This document shows, piece by piece, positions 40,519-48,069 of a stretch of 64,000 nucleotides of DNA (the first letter of the stretch is position 1; every line of letters begins with the position of its first letter). The position numbers were made by a program, and so were the translations under genes. The DNA is from CAZRVH01 sp964624905. Its GTDB lineage: Bacteria > Patescibacteriota > Gracilibacteria > Peribacterales > Peribacteraceae. The stretch lies in contig CAZUYK010000006.1 of assembly GCA_964624905.1 (NCBI GenBank), forward strand, positions 1-64,000. Direction: 5' to 3'. Below the pieces are notes generated by a model. The model saw only the letters and a list, made by a program, of their open reading frames with translations, was not told the DNA's origin and made no database searches.

Positions 40519-41649
40519 ATGGAGAACGCCACTCCTTCCAAAAGCGAAAGGCTGGTCCGAACGGTGCTCAAGGCAGCGGATATAGAACTGAATGGAAACC
40601 GCCCCTGGGACATCCGCGTCCATGACAAGAGAACCTTCGACAGGATCGTCTCGCAAGGGTCGTTGGGGTTGGGCGAAGCGTACATGGACGGATGGTGGGA
40701 TTGCGACCAATTGGACGAATTCTTCAACCGCATCGTACGCACCGAGGCTTATAAAAAGATGCCGATGAACTTCGAGACGCTGCGCACCTACCTCGCCGCC
40801 GTCTTCTTCAACCTTCAAAACAAGATGCGCTCGAAGCGCGTGGGGAAGGAACACTACGACCTGGGAAACGATTTTTACCAAGCCATGCTGGACCCGTACA
40901 TGCAGTATTCCTGCGCGTACTTCAAGGATACCGATGACCTGGCGACCGCCGAGCGCCACAAGATGGAACTGATCTGCAAAAAGCTGCAGCTGAAAAAAGG
41001 CGAAAAGGTCCTGGATATCGGATGCGGCTGGGGAGGACTGGCGAAGTTCATGGCGGAACACTACGAAGTGGAAGTGACGGGCATCACGATCTCGCAGGAA
41101 CAGGCGAAACTTGCCCAGGACTTCTGCAAGGGATACCCCGTGAAGGTGCTGGCGATGGACTACCGAGACATGAGCGAAACGTTCGACAAGATCGTGTCCG
41201 TCGGCATGTTCGAACACGTGGGATACAAGAACTACCGCGTCTACATGGAAACGGCGGCGCGCTGCCTGAAGGACGACGGCATCTTCCTGCTGCACACCAT
41301 CGGACAGGCGGAATCCATCAAGACCTCGGACCCGTGGTTCGACAAATACATCTTCCCGGGCGGCATGCTGCCGTCCATGCAGCAGATCACTCGTGCCGCG
41401 GAGCGATTGTTCGTCATCGAGGATTGGCATAATTTCGGCGCATACTACGAGAAGACGCTCCTTGGTTGGTACGCGAACTACAGGGCCGCATGGCCGCGTT
41501 TCCGCCAGCGCTACGGCGACCGCTTCGGCCGCATGTGGGATTACTACCTCCTCAGCTGCGCCGGCGGCTTCCGCGCGCGCGGCATGCAACTGTGGCAGAT
41601 AGTGCTGACGAAAAAGGGTATGATCGGGGGGTATTCATCCGTCCGATAA
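40519..41649 (+). CDS. cfa: Cyclopropane-fatty-acyl-phospholipid synthase
   Basis: 376 aa. Methylates double bonds of membrane lipid acyl chains with SAM. The N-terminal lipid-binding part has the DKRTFDRIVSQGSLGLGEAYMDGWWDCD block; the SAM domain has VGKEHYDLGNDFY, VLDIGCGWGGLAKFMA and ITISQEQAKLA; YGDRFGRMWDYYLLSCAGGFRA closes the protein. All are CFA-family features. It is followed after 3 nt by an alpha/beta hydrolase gene. Confidence 0.95.
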   Translation: MENATPSKSERLVRTVLKAADIELNGNRPWDIRVHDKRTFDRIVSQGSLGLGEAYMDGWWDCDQLDEFFNRIVRTEAYKKMPMNFETLRTYLAAVFFNLQNKMRSKRVGKEHYDLGNDFYQAMLDPYMQYSCAYFKDTDDLATAERHKMELICKKLQLKKGEKVLDIGCGWGGLAKFMAEHYEVEVTGITISQEQAKLAQDFCKGYPVKVLAMDYRDMSETFDKIVSVGMFEHVGYKNYRVYMETAARCLKDDGIFLLHTIGQAESIKTSDPWFDKYIFPGGMLPSMQQITRAAERLFVIEDWHNFGAYYEKTLLGWYANYRAAWPRFRQRYGDRFGRMWDYYLLSCAGGFRARGMQLWQIVLTKKGMIGGYSSVR

Positions 41650-41652
41650 CCC

Positions 41653-42237
41653 ATGAAGCGCGCAATTATCGTCCACAGGTGGGAAGGATCCCCAAACGAA
41701 GGCTGGATTCCTTGGTTGAAGGATGAGCTGGAAGCCGACGGATTCAAGGTGATCGTTCCCGCAATGCCCGATCCTGACGCACCGGAAATCGAGGCATGGG
41801 TCTCGCACCTCGCGCGGGAAGTCGGCACGCTTGATTTTAATACATTCCTCATCGGGCACAGCATCGGCTGCCAGGCAATCATGCGCTTCGTGGAACGTAC
41901 GCCGCAGGACCAAACGGCGGGAGGCGCTGTCTTCGTCGCGCCGTGGTTCACGCTGATGGGATTGGAAGACGAAGAAGATAAAAAGATCGCCGAGCCCTGG
42001 CTTGCGACGCATATCGACGACATAGCAGTTCAGGAACGGCTGCCGATCCTCTCCTGCATTTTTTCTGATGACGATTACTACGTGCCGCCGGAGAACAAGA
42101 CGATGTTCGAGGATCGGTTGCAAGCGTATACGATCGCGCTGCATGGAAAGAAACACTTCACCGAAGACGACGGCGTCATGGAACTCCCCGAGGCATTGGA
42201 TGAAGTGCGACAGATGAGCGATCCTTCCCTGTCCTGA
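41653..42237 (+). CDS. Alpha/beta hydrolase, RBBP9/YdeN type
   Basis: 194 aa. The fold is shown by IIVHRWEGSPNEGWIPWLKDEL at the start, nucleophile elbow LIGHSIGC (Ser near residue 72), catalytic Asp region FSDDDYYVP and catalytic His in GKKHFTEDDGVMELPE. These match the RBBP9/YdeN group of small serine hydrolases, whose natural substrates are mostly unknown. Transcribed with cfa; overlaps the next ATG by one base. Confidence 0.88.
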   Translation: MKRAIIVHRWEGSPNEGWIPWLKDELEADGFKVIVPAMPDPDAPEIEAWVSHLAREVGTLDFNTFLIGHSIGCQAIMRFVERTPQDQTAGGAVFVAPWFTLMGLEDEEDKKIAEPWLATHIDDIAVQERLPILSCIFSDDDYYVPPENKTMFEDRLQAYTIALHGKKHFTEDDGVMELPEALDEVRQMSDPSLS

Positions 42238-42563
42238 TGGCGCGGGAGGATATCGAGGAATGGGCGGATGGATTCTTCGTAGGGGAACTGAACTTCCACA
42301 AGCGCAAAACATTTAGCAGTCCATCCTACTACAAAGGCGGGAAGATGTTCGCGTTTGTCTACGGGGACGGTCTCGGATTGAAGTTCACGGAAGAACGCGC
42401 GACGGAATTGATCGCATCGGACCCGACGACCTATTCCCCTTTCAATCCCGGAGGTAAACATCCCATGAAACGATGGGTGATCATCGCGCACCCGGACGTG
42501 CCAAGTTATGAAGATGACCGGGCCTTGATAGAGGAATCGCTCGATGGATTTACTCGCAATTGA
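42237..42563 (+). CDS. Small TfoX/YjbR-like protein
   Basis: 108 aa, starting in a TGATG overlap with the hydrolase stop. The pattern KMFAFVYGDGLGLKFTEERATEL...W VIIAHPD...LIEESLDGF resembles MmcQ/YjbR or TfoX-N-like small domains with a double-wing fold; that is a pattern-based guess. No TM or catalytic motif. Probably translated with the hydrolase. Confidence 0.7.
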   Translation: MAREDIEEWADGFFVGELNFHKRKTFSSPSYYKGGKMFAFVYGDGLGLKFTEERATELIASDPTTYSPFNPGGKHPMKRWVIIAHPDVPSYEDDRALIEESLDGFTRN

Positions 42564-43778
42564 TCACTCGAACCTCAACGCCTCCATCGGGCTCAGGTCC
42601 GCAGCTTTTTTCGCGGGATAGAGTCCGAAGAGCAGTCCCGTTCCCACCGCCATCACGACGGCGAGGAAGATGGCGAAGAACGAGAGGATGAATTCGAATT
42701 CCCCCAGCGCAGCGGCAGCCAAAGCGGACAAAAGCCACCCCATGCCTGCGCCGATCACGATGCCGACGATACCTCCGGTAACCGTCAGGGACACCGCTTC
42801 AAGAAGGAACTGCAGCAAGATGTCGCGCTTCCTGGCCCCGACCGCCTTGCGCAGGCCGATCTCGCGCGTGCGTTCCGTCACCGACACCAGCATGATGTTC
42901 ATGATGCCGATGCCTCCGACGAGGAGGGAAATTCCCGCGACGAGCGAGAGGAACACCGTGAGTCCCAGCGTAACCGAATTGATGACGCCCGTGACCTGTT
43001 CCGCGCTGCGCGCGACGAAGTCGTCCTTGTCCGGATCGTTCTCGGGGTTATCGATATTGTGGCGCTGGCGAAGCAAAAGCGTGATATCCAATTTTGCAAG
43101 CGCGGGATCCCCTACCGATTTCAGCGAAATGAAAGAAAGGTATTTGGACCCGCTTACCGCCCTGCCCGTGGAAAACGGAACGATGACGATGCTGTCCATC
43201 TGCTGAAGGAGCGCGGATTCGACGGATTCCAAAACACCGATGACGAGGAACGACGACTCGCCGATCTTGATCTTCTTGCCCAGCGGCTCCACGTCGCCGA
43301 ACAAATCTTCCGCTACCTTATGGCCAAGGATAGCGACGTATTTGGCACCCTCTTCGTCGCTCTTCTCCAGCAGGCGCCCTTTGCCGAGCGACAGTCCGTA
43401 GTTTTCCATCATTTCGTTGCGGGTGGCCATGACCATGGGCGACAACTCTTCCTTTCCGTATTGAACGGTTTTGCCCACCAAGATAATCGGGGCGGCGTTC
43501 TCCACCGTCGAGAGTCTGCGGATCTCCTCGAAGTCATCCATGGTGATGCTGTCGGTGTTGCCGCCGAACTTCTCCAGGCCGGTGGGGAACACGTCGATCG
43601 TGTTCGTACCGAATGCCTCGATCTGCGAGAGGATATAATTTTGGAAACTGTTTCCCATGGACACCATCAGCACGACGGATGCGACTCCGATGATGATCCC
43701 AAGCATGGTCAGCGCGGAACGCTTCTTGTTGACCGTGATGCCTTTGACGGAGGTGGTGACGAGGTCTTTGTACAGCAT
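42564..43778 (-). CDS. MacB-type ABC transporter permease (second copy)
   Basis: 404 aa. TM1 (TMLGIIIGVASVVLMVSMG), a large extracytoplasmic domain (about residues 50-280), then three TM helices with NIMLVSVTERTREIGLRKAVGARKRDILLQFLLEA between them, and a C-terminal YPAKKAADLSPMEALRFE. This is the MacB/FtsX-like 4-TM layout. It is a paralogue of the 43782 product and lies 3 nt after it, so the exporter may use a heterodimeric permease. Confidence 0.93.
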   Translation of the reverse strand: MLYKDLVTTSVKGITVNKKRSALTMLGIIIGVASVVLMVSMGNSFQNYILSQIEAFGTNTIDVFPTGLEKFGGNTDSITMDDFEEIRRLSTVENAAPIILVGKTVQYGKEELSPMVMATRNEMMENYGLSLGKGRLLEKSDEEGAKYVAILGHKVAEDLFGDVEPLGKKIKIGESSFLVIGVLESVESALLQQMDSIVIVPFSTGRAVSGSKYLSFISLKSVGDPALAKLDITLLLRQRHNIDNPENDPDKDDFVARSAEQVTGVINSVTLGLTVFLSLVAGISLLVGGIGIMNIMLVSVTERTREIGLRKAVGARKRDILLQFLLEAVSLTVTGGIVGIVIGAGMGWLLSALAAAALGEFEFILSFFAIFLAVVMAVGTGLLFGLYPAKKAADLSPMEALRFE

Positions 43779-43781
43779 GGG

Positions 43782-45005
43782 TTATTCGTAGCGAAGCGCT
43801 TCCATAGGGCTCAGGCCGGCCGCCTTGCGCGCCGGGGAAATGCCAAACACAAGTCCGGTCATGGATGCCATAAGCAAGGAAGCGATAACGGATGGAACGG
43901 ACACGGCAAAGAGGTAGGTCGACAGGATGGGGGTAATGAAAATGGATGCGGTGAATGCCAGGAAGATACCTAGCACGAGGCCGATGACGCCGCCGATTCC
44001 CGTGAGCAGCACCGCTTCGATGAGGAACTGCACGAGGATATTCCTGCGCGTGGCGCCAATGGCTTTGCGCAGGCCGATCTCGCGGGTGCGCTCGGTGACG
44101 GACACGAGCATGATGTTCATGATGCCGATGCCGCCGACGATGAGGGAAATGGCGGCGATGGTGGTGATGAACATGGTCAGCCCCAGGGATACGGCACCCA
44201 GGATCTGGTTCGCCTCCTCGGAGGAGTGGATGATGAAGTTATCTTTTTTCGGATCGTCCTCAGGGTTGTCGATATTGTGGCGGTAGCGCAGAAGGAACTT
44301 CAGGTCGGCAAACGCTTCGTCGAACGACTCGGTCGCCTCCAGCGTCATGTAGTCCAGGTATTTCTGGCCCGTGATGTTCCGCGCGACGGAGAACGGCACG
44401 TAAATGCGGTCGTCCGCACTTTGGAAGAACTGAGAACCGAGCGCCTTGGCAACGCCGACGATTTGGAAATGGTTGTTGCCGATCTTCACGCTCTTGCCGA
44501 GGGGATTGAGGTCGCCGAAGAGCTTCGTCGCCGTTTCTGACCCGAGGAGCGCGACTTGGCGCGATCCCCCGTCGTCGTTCTCGTCGATGAGACGGCCCTG
44601 CGCGGCGGTGATGTTTTGGTTCTTGAAAAACGTCGCGGGTACGCCGAACACCTGCGGCGACGCCTCTTCTTTTCCGTAGGTCGTTTTTCCGCGGATGAAG
44701 ATGACCGGCGAGACGTTGGTGACGCTGCCGAGCTTTTTGATCTGTGCCAAATCCTCGAATGTAAGACTGTCGTAGCCGGGCATTCCTTGGGCGGCACCTT
44801 CCTGGTTCCCCGGGAAGATCACCATGCTCTTGGCGCCGAGGCTCGACACCTGGCCCAGGATCACTCCCTGCATGCTCGCGCCGATGGAGCTCATGAGGAT
44901 GACGGACCCCACGCCGATGATGATGCCGAGCATGGTCAGCATGGAACGCGTCAGGTTCACCGTCACACCTTTGCCTGCCGTTTTCAGCGTGTCATGAAAT
45001 TTCAT
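43782..45005 (-). CDS. MacB-type ABC transporter permease (first copy)
   Basis: 407 aa with the same layout as its neighbour: TM1 TMLGIIIGVGSVILMSSIG, extracytoplasmic MacB-like domain, and MLVSVTERTREIGLRKAIGATRRNILVQFLIEA between later TM helices; the end is ARKAAGLSPMEALRYE. Extracytoplasmic part differs from the other copy at the NQEGAAQGMPGYDS region. Lies 3 nt after the ATPase gene. Confidence 0.93.
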   Translation of the reverse strand: MKFHDTLKTAGKGVTVNLTRSMLTMLGIIIGVGSVILMSSIGASMQGVILGQVSSLGAKSMVIFPGNQEGAAQGMPGYDSLTFEDLAQIKKLGSVTNVSPVIFIRGKTTYGKEEASPQVFGVPATFFKNQNITAAQGRLIDENDDGGSRQVALLGSETATKLFGDLNPLGKSVKIGNNHFQIVGVAKALGSQFFQSADDRIYVPFSVARNITGQKYLDYMTLEATESFDEAFADLKFLLRYRHNIDNPEDDPKKDNFIIHSSEEANQILGAVSLGLTMFITTIAAISLIVGGIGIMNIMLVSVTERTREIGLRKAIGATRRNILVQFLIEAVLLTGIGGVIGLVLGIFLAFTASIFITPILSTYLFAVSVPSVIASLLMASMTGLVFGISPARKAAGLSPMEALRYE

Positions 45006-45008
45006 GGG

Positions 45009-45746
45009 TTATTTGAGTTTGTCACCGTTGCCGTTGCCGGCGATGACGCGTTTGAAATCTCTGGAATCGGATTCGATACGGCCGTCGCGGATGAAGATGA
45101 TTCGCTCGGCATGCTGCGCGGTTGCCTGTTCGTGCGTGACAAGGATGATGGTGTGTCCGTGCTTGTGGAGATCCTGCAGGACCTTCATGACTGCGACGCC
45201 GGACACCGAATCCAGGTTACCGGTCGGCTCATCGGCAAAAATGATGTCCGGATCCGTCACGAGGGCGCGGGCGATGGCGACGCGCTGCTTCTGCCCGCCG
45301 GAAAGCTGGCTGGACAGGTAGTTGGTGCGATCGGTGAGCCCCACCATTTCGATTGCCTCCGTCGCTTTCGCCAGACGTTCGCGCTCCGGAATCAAAGGGT
45401 GGTACAGAAGCGGGAGCATCACGTTTTCCAATACCGAAGTACGCGGCAGCAGATTGAATGCCTGGAAGACGAAGCTCACGCGGGTCGCGCGAATGCGCGC
45501 AAGTTCGTCATCTGTCATTTTTTTCGATTCCTCTCCTTGGAATAAATACTGTCCTGCGGTGTGTGAATCCAGGAATCCCAGGATATGCATCAAGGTGGAT
45601 TTTCCGGATCCCGACGGCCCCATGATGGACACGAACTCGCCTTTCTCGATCTTCAGGTTGATACCGAAGAGCACGGGCGTTTCGATCTCCTCATTGAAGT
45701 AGGATTTGCTAAGGTCGCGGATTTCGATGAGCGGGGTGTTAGCCAT
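45009..45746 (-). CDS. MacB/LolD-type ABC transporter ATPase
   Basis: 245 aa. Walker A GPSGSGKST, Q loop FVFQAFNLLPRTSVLENV, signature LSGGQKQRVAIARAL, Walker B DIIFADEPTGNLD and H-loop VTHEQATAQHAERII are all intact. This is the LolD/MacB subfamily that powers mechanotransmission-type permeases rather than channel transport. Lies between the adaptor and permease genes with 3-5 nt gaps. Confidence 0.96.
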   Translation of the reverse strand: MANTPLIEIRDLSKSYFNEEIETPVLFGINLKIEKGEFVSIMGPSGSGKSTLMHILGFLDSHTAGQYLFQGEESKKMTDDELARIRATRVSFVFQAFNLLPRTSVLENVMLPLLYHPLIPERERLAKATEAIEMVGLTDRTNYLSSQLSGGQKQRVAIARALVTDPDIIFADEPTGNLDSVSGVAVMKVLQDLHKHGHTIILVTHEQATAQHAERIIFIRDGRIESDSRDFKRVIAGNGNGDKLK

Positions 45747-45751
45747 GGCGC

Positions 45752-47497
45752 TTATTTGGTAAGGACGATGACAATATCCCCTTCCTTCACCCCGCTGACT
45801 ATCTCAACCTCGCCTCCCTCGCCTTCCATTCCGGTCTCAACGACTACCTCCTTCACTTCGTCTCCGTCCTTCACGCGGACGATCTTCTCGCCCTTGTCAT
45901 TTTCGATGACCGCGCGCAACGGTACCGTGACGACGTCCTTCTTCATGCCCGTGACGATTTCGGCGTCACCGGTCATGCCGATCTTCAGTTCGTCGTGCGG
46001 GTAGCGGAAGTCCAGTTTGACGCGGTACTTGGATACGCCGTCGACGTCGGTCGAGGTGGTGTCGATTTGTCCGACCGTAAGGGCGAAATCCGTACCGCGG
46101 AATGCGTCGAGTTCGACGGAACCGGTTTGGGTCAGGACGACTTTCGGAATATCGATTTCGGATACGAACATCTCGATGCGGTAGGGGCTAGATCCGACCA
46201 TCGTAACGGCGGGTCCCACCGGCGTGAATTCACCGACCTTGATGTTCACCTTCGTCACCAGCCCGTCGATGGGGGCGGTAAGGACGGTGTTGGAAAACTG
46301 CGCGGATGCGGCGGCCAAGGAAGCGCGGGCCTGGGCGACTGCGGCCTTGGCGATCGCGATATCCGTTTCGCGCGTCGGGGCCTTCTTCAACTGGAGCTGG
46401 GCCTCGGCGATGCGCAGGGACGTTTCGTAGGTAAGAATGTCAGCGCTCGCCTTGTTCATGGCACCCAGCGCGCTGTCCAAAGAGGCCTGCTGCGTGGAAA
46501 TGCGGCTGGCAAAGCTGGCGGATGCGTCACGCAATGCCTTGGCGGAAGAATCCACGACTCCGATGGCCGCTTGCAGCTGCGAGCGGCTGGTGGCCAACGT
46601 GGACTTGTATCCTTCCTTGGCAGTCGTGTCGAAGGAAGATGTCGTGGGGAGGTTGCTGATCATGTCGTACGCGCGATTCAAAAGGCTCCAGGAATTTGTG
46701 ACCGCGGAGCGGCTGGAATCAAGGATTGTCAGAGCCGCTTGGAAATCCTGAGGGTTGGACTTCGCATACAATGCGCGGATCGCAGCCTGTTGCTGCTGCA
46801 TTCCGGCATTGATCTGGTCGTAATCCGCGGGTGAAGCCTTGATGACCGCATCCAACACGTCGTTCTGGGTGAGGATTCCCTGCAGTTCGGAAAGTCCGTT
46901 CTGCGCAACCGTGAGCTGTTCAGTAACGGTGCTGCCCGCGGACGTGACGTACCCGGACAAGCTGACCGCCGCTTCGTTCTTCACGGAATCAAGCTGGATC
47001 TGCGCATTGGCATGCGCGGCCTGGGAAGTCGCGAAACTTGTCTTCGATGCTTCCAGTGCGGAGCGCTTGTTATCGACATCCGCCTGCGCGATGGCGATGT
47101 CCTCGGGGCGGTTGCCTTCCTGCTTGGCGCGCAAATCAGCTTCGGCAGACTGGACGCGTGCGGAAGCAGCCGCAATATCGGCAGCGAGGTTGTTGGAACG
47201 CAACGCCCCAAGCCTCTGCCCTGCGCGGACGCGATCCCCTTCCTTCACGGAAACCTGCGATACGATGCCGGACGACGGGAACTGCAATTGCAGGTCGCGC
47301 TCGGAAATCACGGTACCTACGGCTTCGACCGTCTGGCGGAGATCCTTGGTCTCGGCGAGTGCCGTGACGTACTCGGGCACCTTGGGTGCGGTTGCCGCGC
47401 GAACGATGAATGCGATAAGCAAGAAGACCAGGAGACCGATGATCGACTTCCACTTATGGGTGCGGATGACCGACCAGATTCTAAGAAGGACTGACAT
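45752..47497 (-). CDS. MacA-like periplasmic adaptor with very long coiled coil
   Basis: 581 aa from the ATG at 47497. One TM (about residues 14-31), a lipoyl-like half (AVGTVISERDLQLQFPSSGIVSQVSVKEGDRVRAGQRL), a long helical hairpin of about 300 residues, the second lipoyl half (APIDGLVTKVNIKVGEFTPVGPAVTMVG), then beta-barrel and membrane-proximal domains ending VEIVSGVKEGDIVIVLTK. MacA proteins are usually under 400 residues. The extra length is all in the coiled coil. Starts 11 nt after the MarR stop. Confidence 0.92.
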   Translation of the reverse strand: MSVLLRIWSVIRTHKWKSIIGLLVFLLIAFIVRAATAPKVPEYVTALAETKDLRQTVEAVGTVISERDLQLQFPSSGIVSQVSVKEGDRVRAGQRLGALRSNNLAADIAAASARVQSAEADLRAKQEGNRPEDIAIAQADVDNKRSALEASKTSFATSQAAHANAQIQLDSVKNEAAVSLSGYVTSAGSTVTEQLTVAQNGLSELQGILTQNDVLDAVIKASPADYDQINAGMQQQQAAIRALYAKSNPQDFQAALTILDSSRSAVTNSWSLLNRAYDMISNLPTTSSFDTTAKEGYKSTLATSRSQLQAAIGVVDSSAKALRDASASFASRISTQQASLDSALGAMNKASADILTYETSLRIAEAQLQLKKAPTRETDIAIAKAAVAQARASLAAASAQFSNTVLTAPIDGLVTKVNIKVGEFTPVGPAVTMVGSSPYRIEMFVSEIDIPKVVLTQTGSVELDAFRGTDFALTVGQIDTTSTDVDGVSKYRVKLDFRYPHDELKIGMTGDAEIVTGMKKDVVTVPLRAVIENDKGEKIVRVKDGDEVKEVVVETGMEGEGGEVEIVSGVKEGDIVIVLTK

Positions 47498-47508
47498 AGG
47501 AATGATGG

Positions 47509-47943
47509 TTAAGAATGCGAAAAGGAAGAATGAAGATGATGGAGGATGCGGACGAGTTCGCGCTGGTCTTTGTCCGATAAGCGGGAGAAGACGTCCCGCA
47601 TCACGGCGGCGTGATGCGTCATTGCGGATGCGATCATGGCGTTTCCGGCTGCGGTCATCTCGAGGCGAACGAGCTTGCGGTTCTTGGGGTCCTGCTTGCG
47701 GCGCACCCATTTGAGCTTCACCAGCCTGTCCGCGAACGACGTTGCGGACGGAGAGGTAACCCTCAGCGCGTCGGCGAATTCTTTCATCGTAAGACCGTCA
47801 TGCTCCCTTATAACCATCAGCGCGTGGAATTGTAGAGGATTGAACTTCGTTTCGGAATCAAATATGAGCTTCTTCCTCATCATGCGCGCCATCTCCATGA
47901 GAAGGGGCGGCAACTGATCGATGGCTGCGGAATTGGACTTCAT
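47509..47943 (-). CDS. MarR-family transcriptional regulator
   Basis: 144 aa from the ATG at 47943. Winged helix: NPLQFHALMVIREHDGLTMKEFADALRVTSPSATSFADRLVKLKWVRRKQDPKNRKLVRLEMTAAG (recognition helix around SPSATSFADRL; wing RKQDPKNRKLVR). Flanking helices give the dimer. First gene of the export operon, so likely its repressor. A palindrome overlies its promoter region. Confidence 0.93.
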   Translation of the reverse strand: MKSNSAAIDQLPPLLMEMARMMRKKLIFDSETKFNPLQFHALMVIREHDGLTMKEFADALRVTSPSATSFADRLVKLKWVRRKQDPKNRKLVRLEMTAAGNAMIASAMTHHAAVMRDVFSRLSDKDQRELVRILHHLHSSFSHS

Positions 47944-47953
47944 ATTGTACCTA

Positions 47954-47974
47954 ATTGTTAGAGTGACTAATAAT
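47954..47974. promoter_or_regulatory. Candidate MarR operator
   Basis: ATTGTTAG-AGTGA-CTAATAAT: 8-bp arms with one mismatch, in the 60 nt before the marR-like ATG. Size and A/T-rich arms are typical of MarR sites. Confidence 0.6.
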
Positions 47975-48055
47975 ATGGGCGACAAAGTATGATGTCAACC
48001 GATTACGACGTAAAAACCGTGGAAAATTGGCCTTCTTCCCGCGATGGAACGGAGT

Positions 48056-48061
48056 TATACT
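48056..48061 (+). promoter_or_regulatory. -10 box 8 nt before ftsK
   Basis: TATACT, then AACTGCCG, then ATG. Confidence 0.55.
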
Positions 48062-48069
48062 AACTGCCG

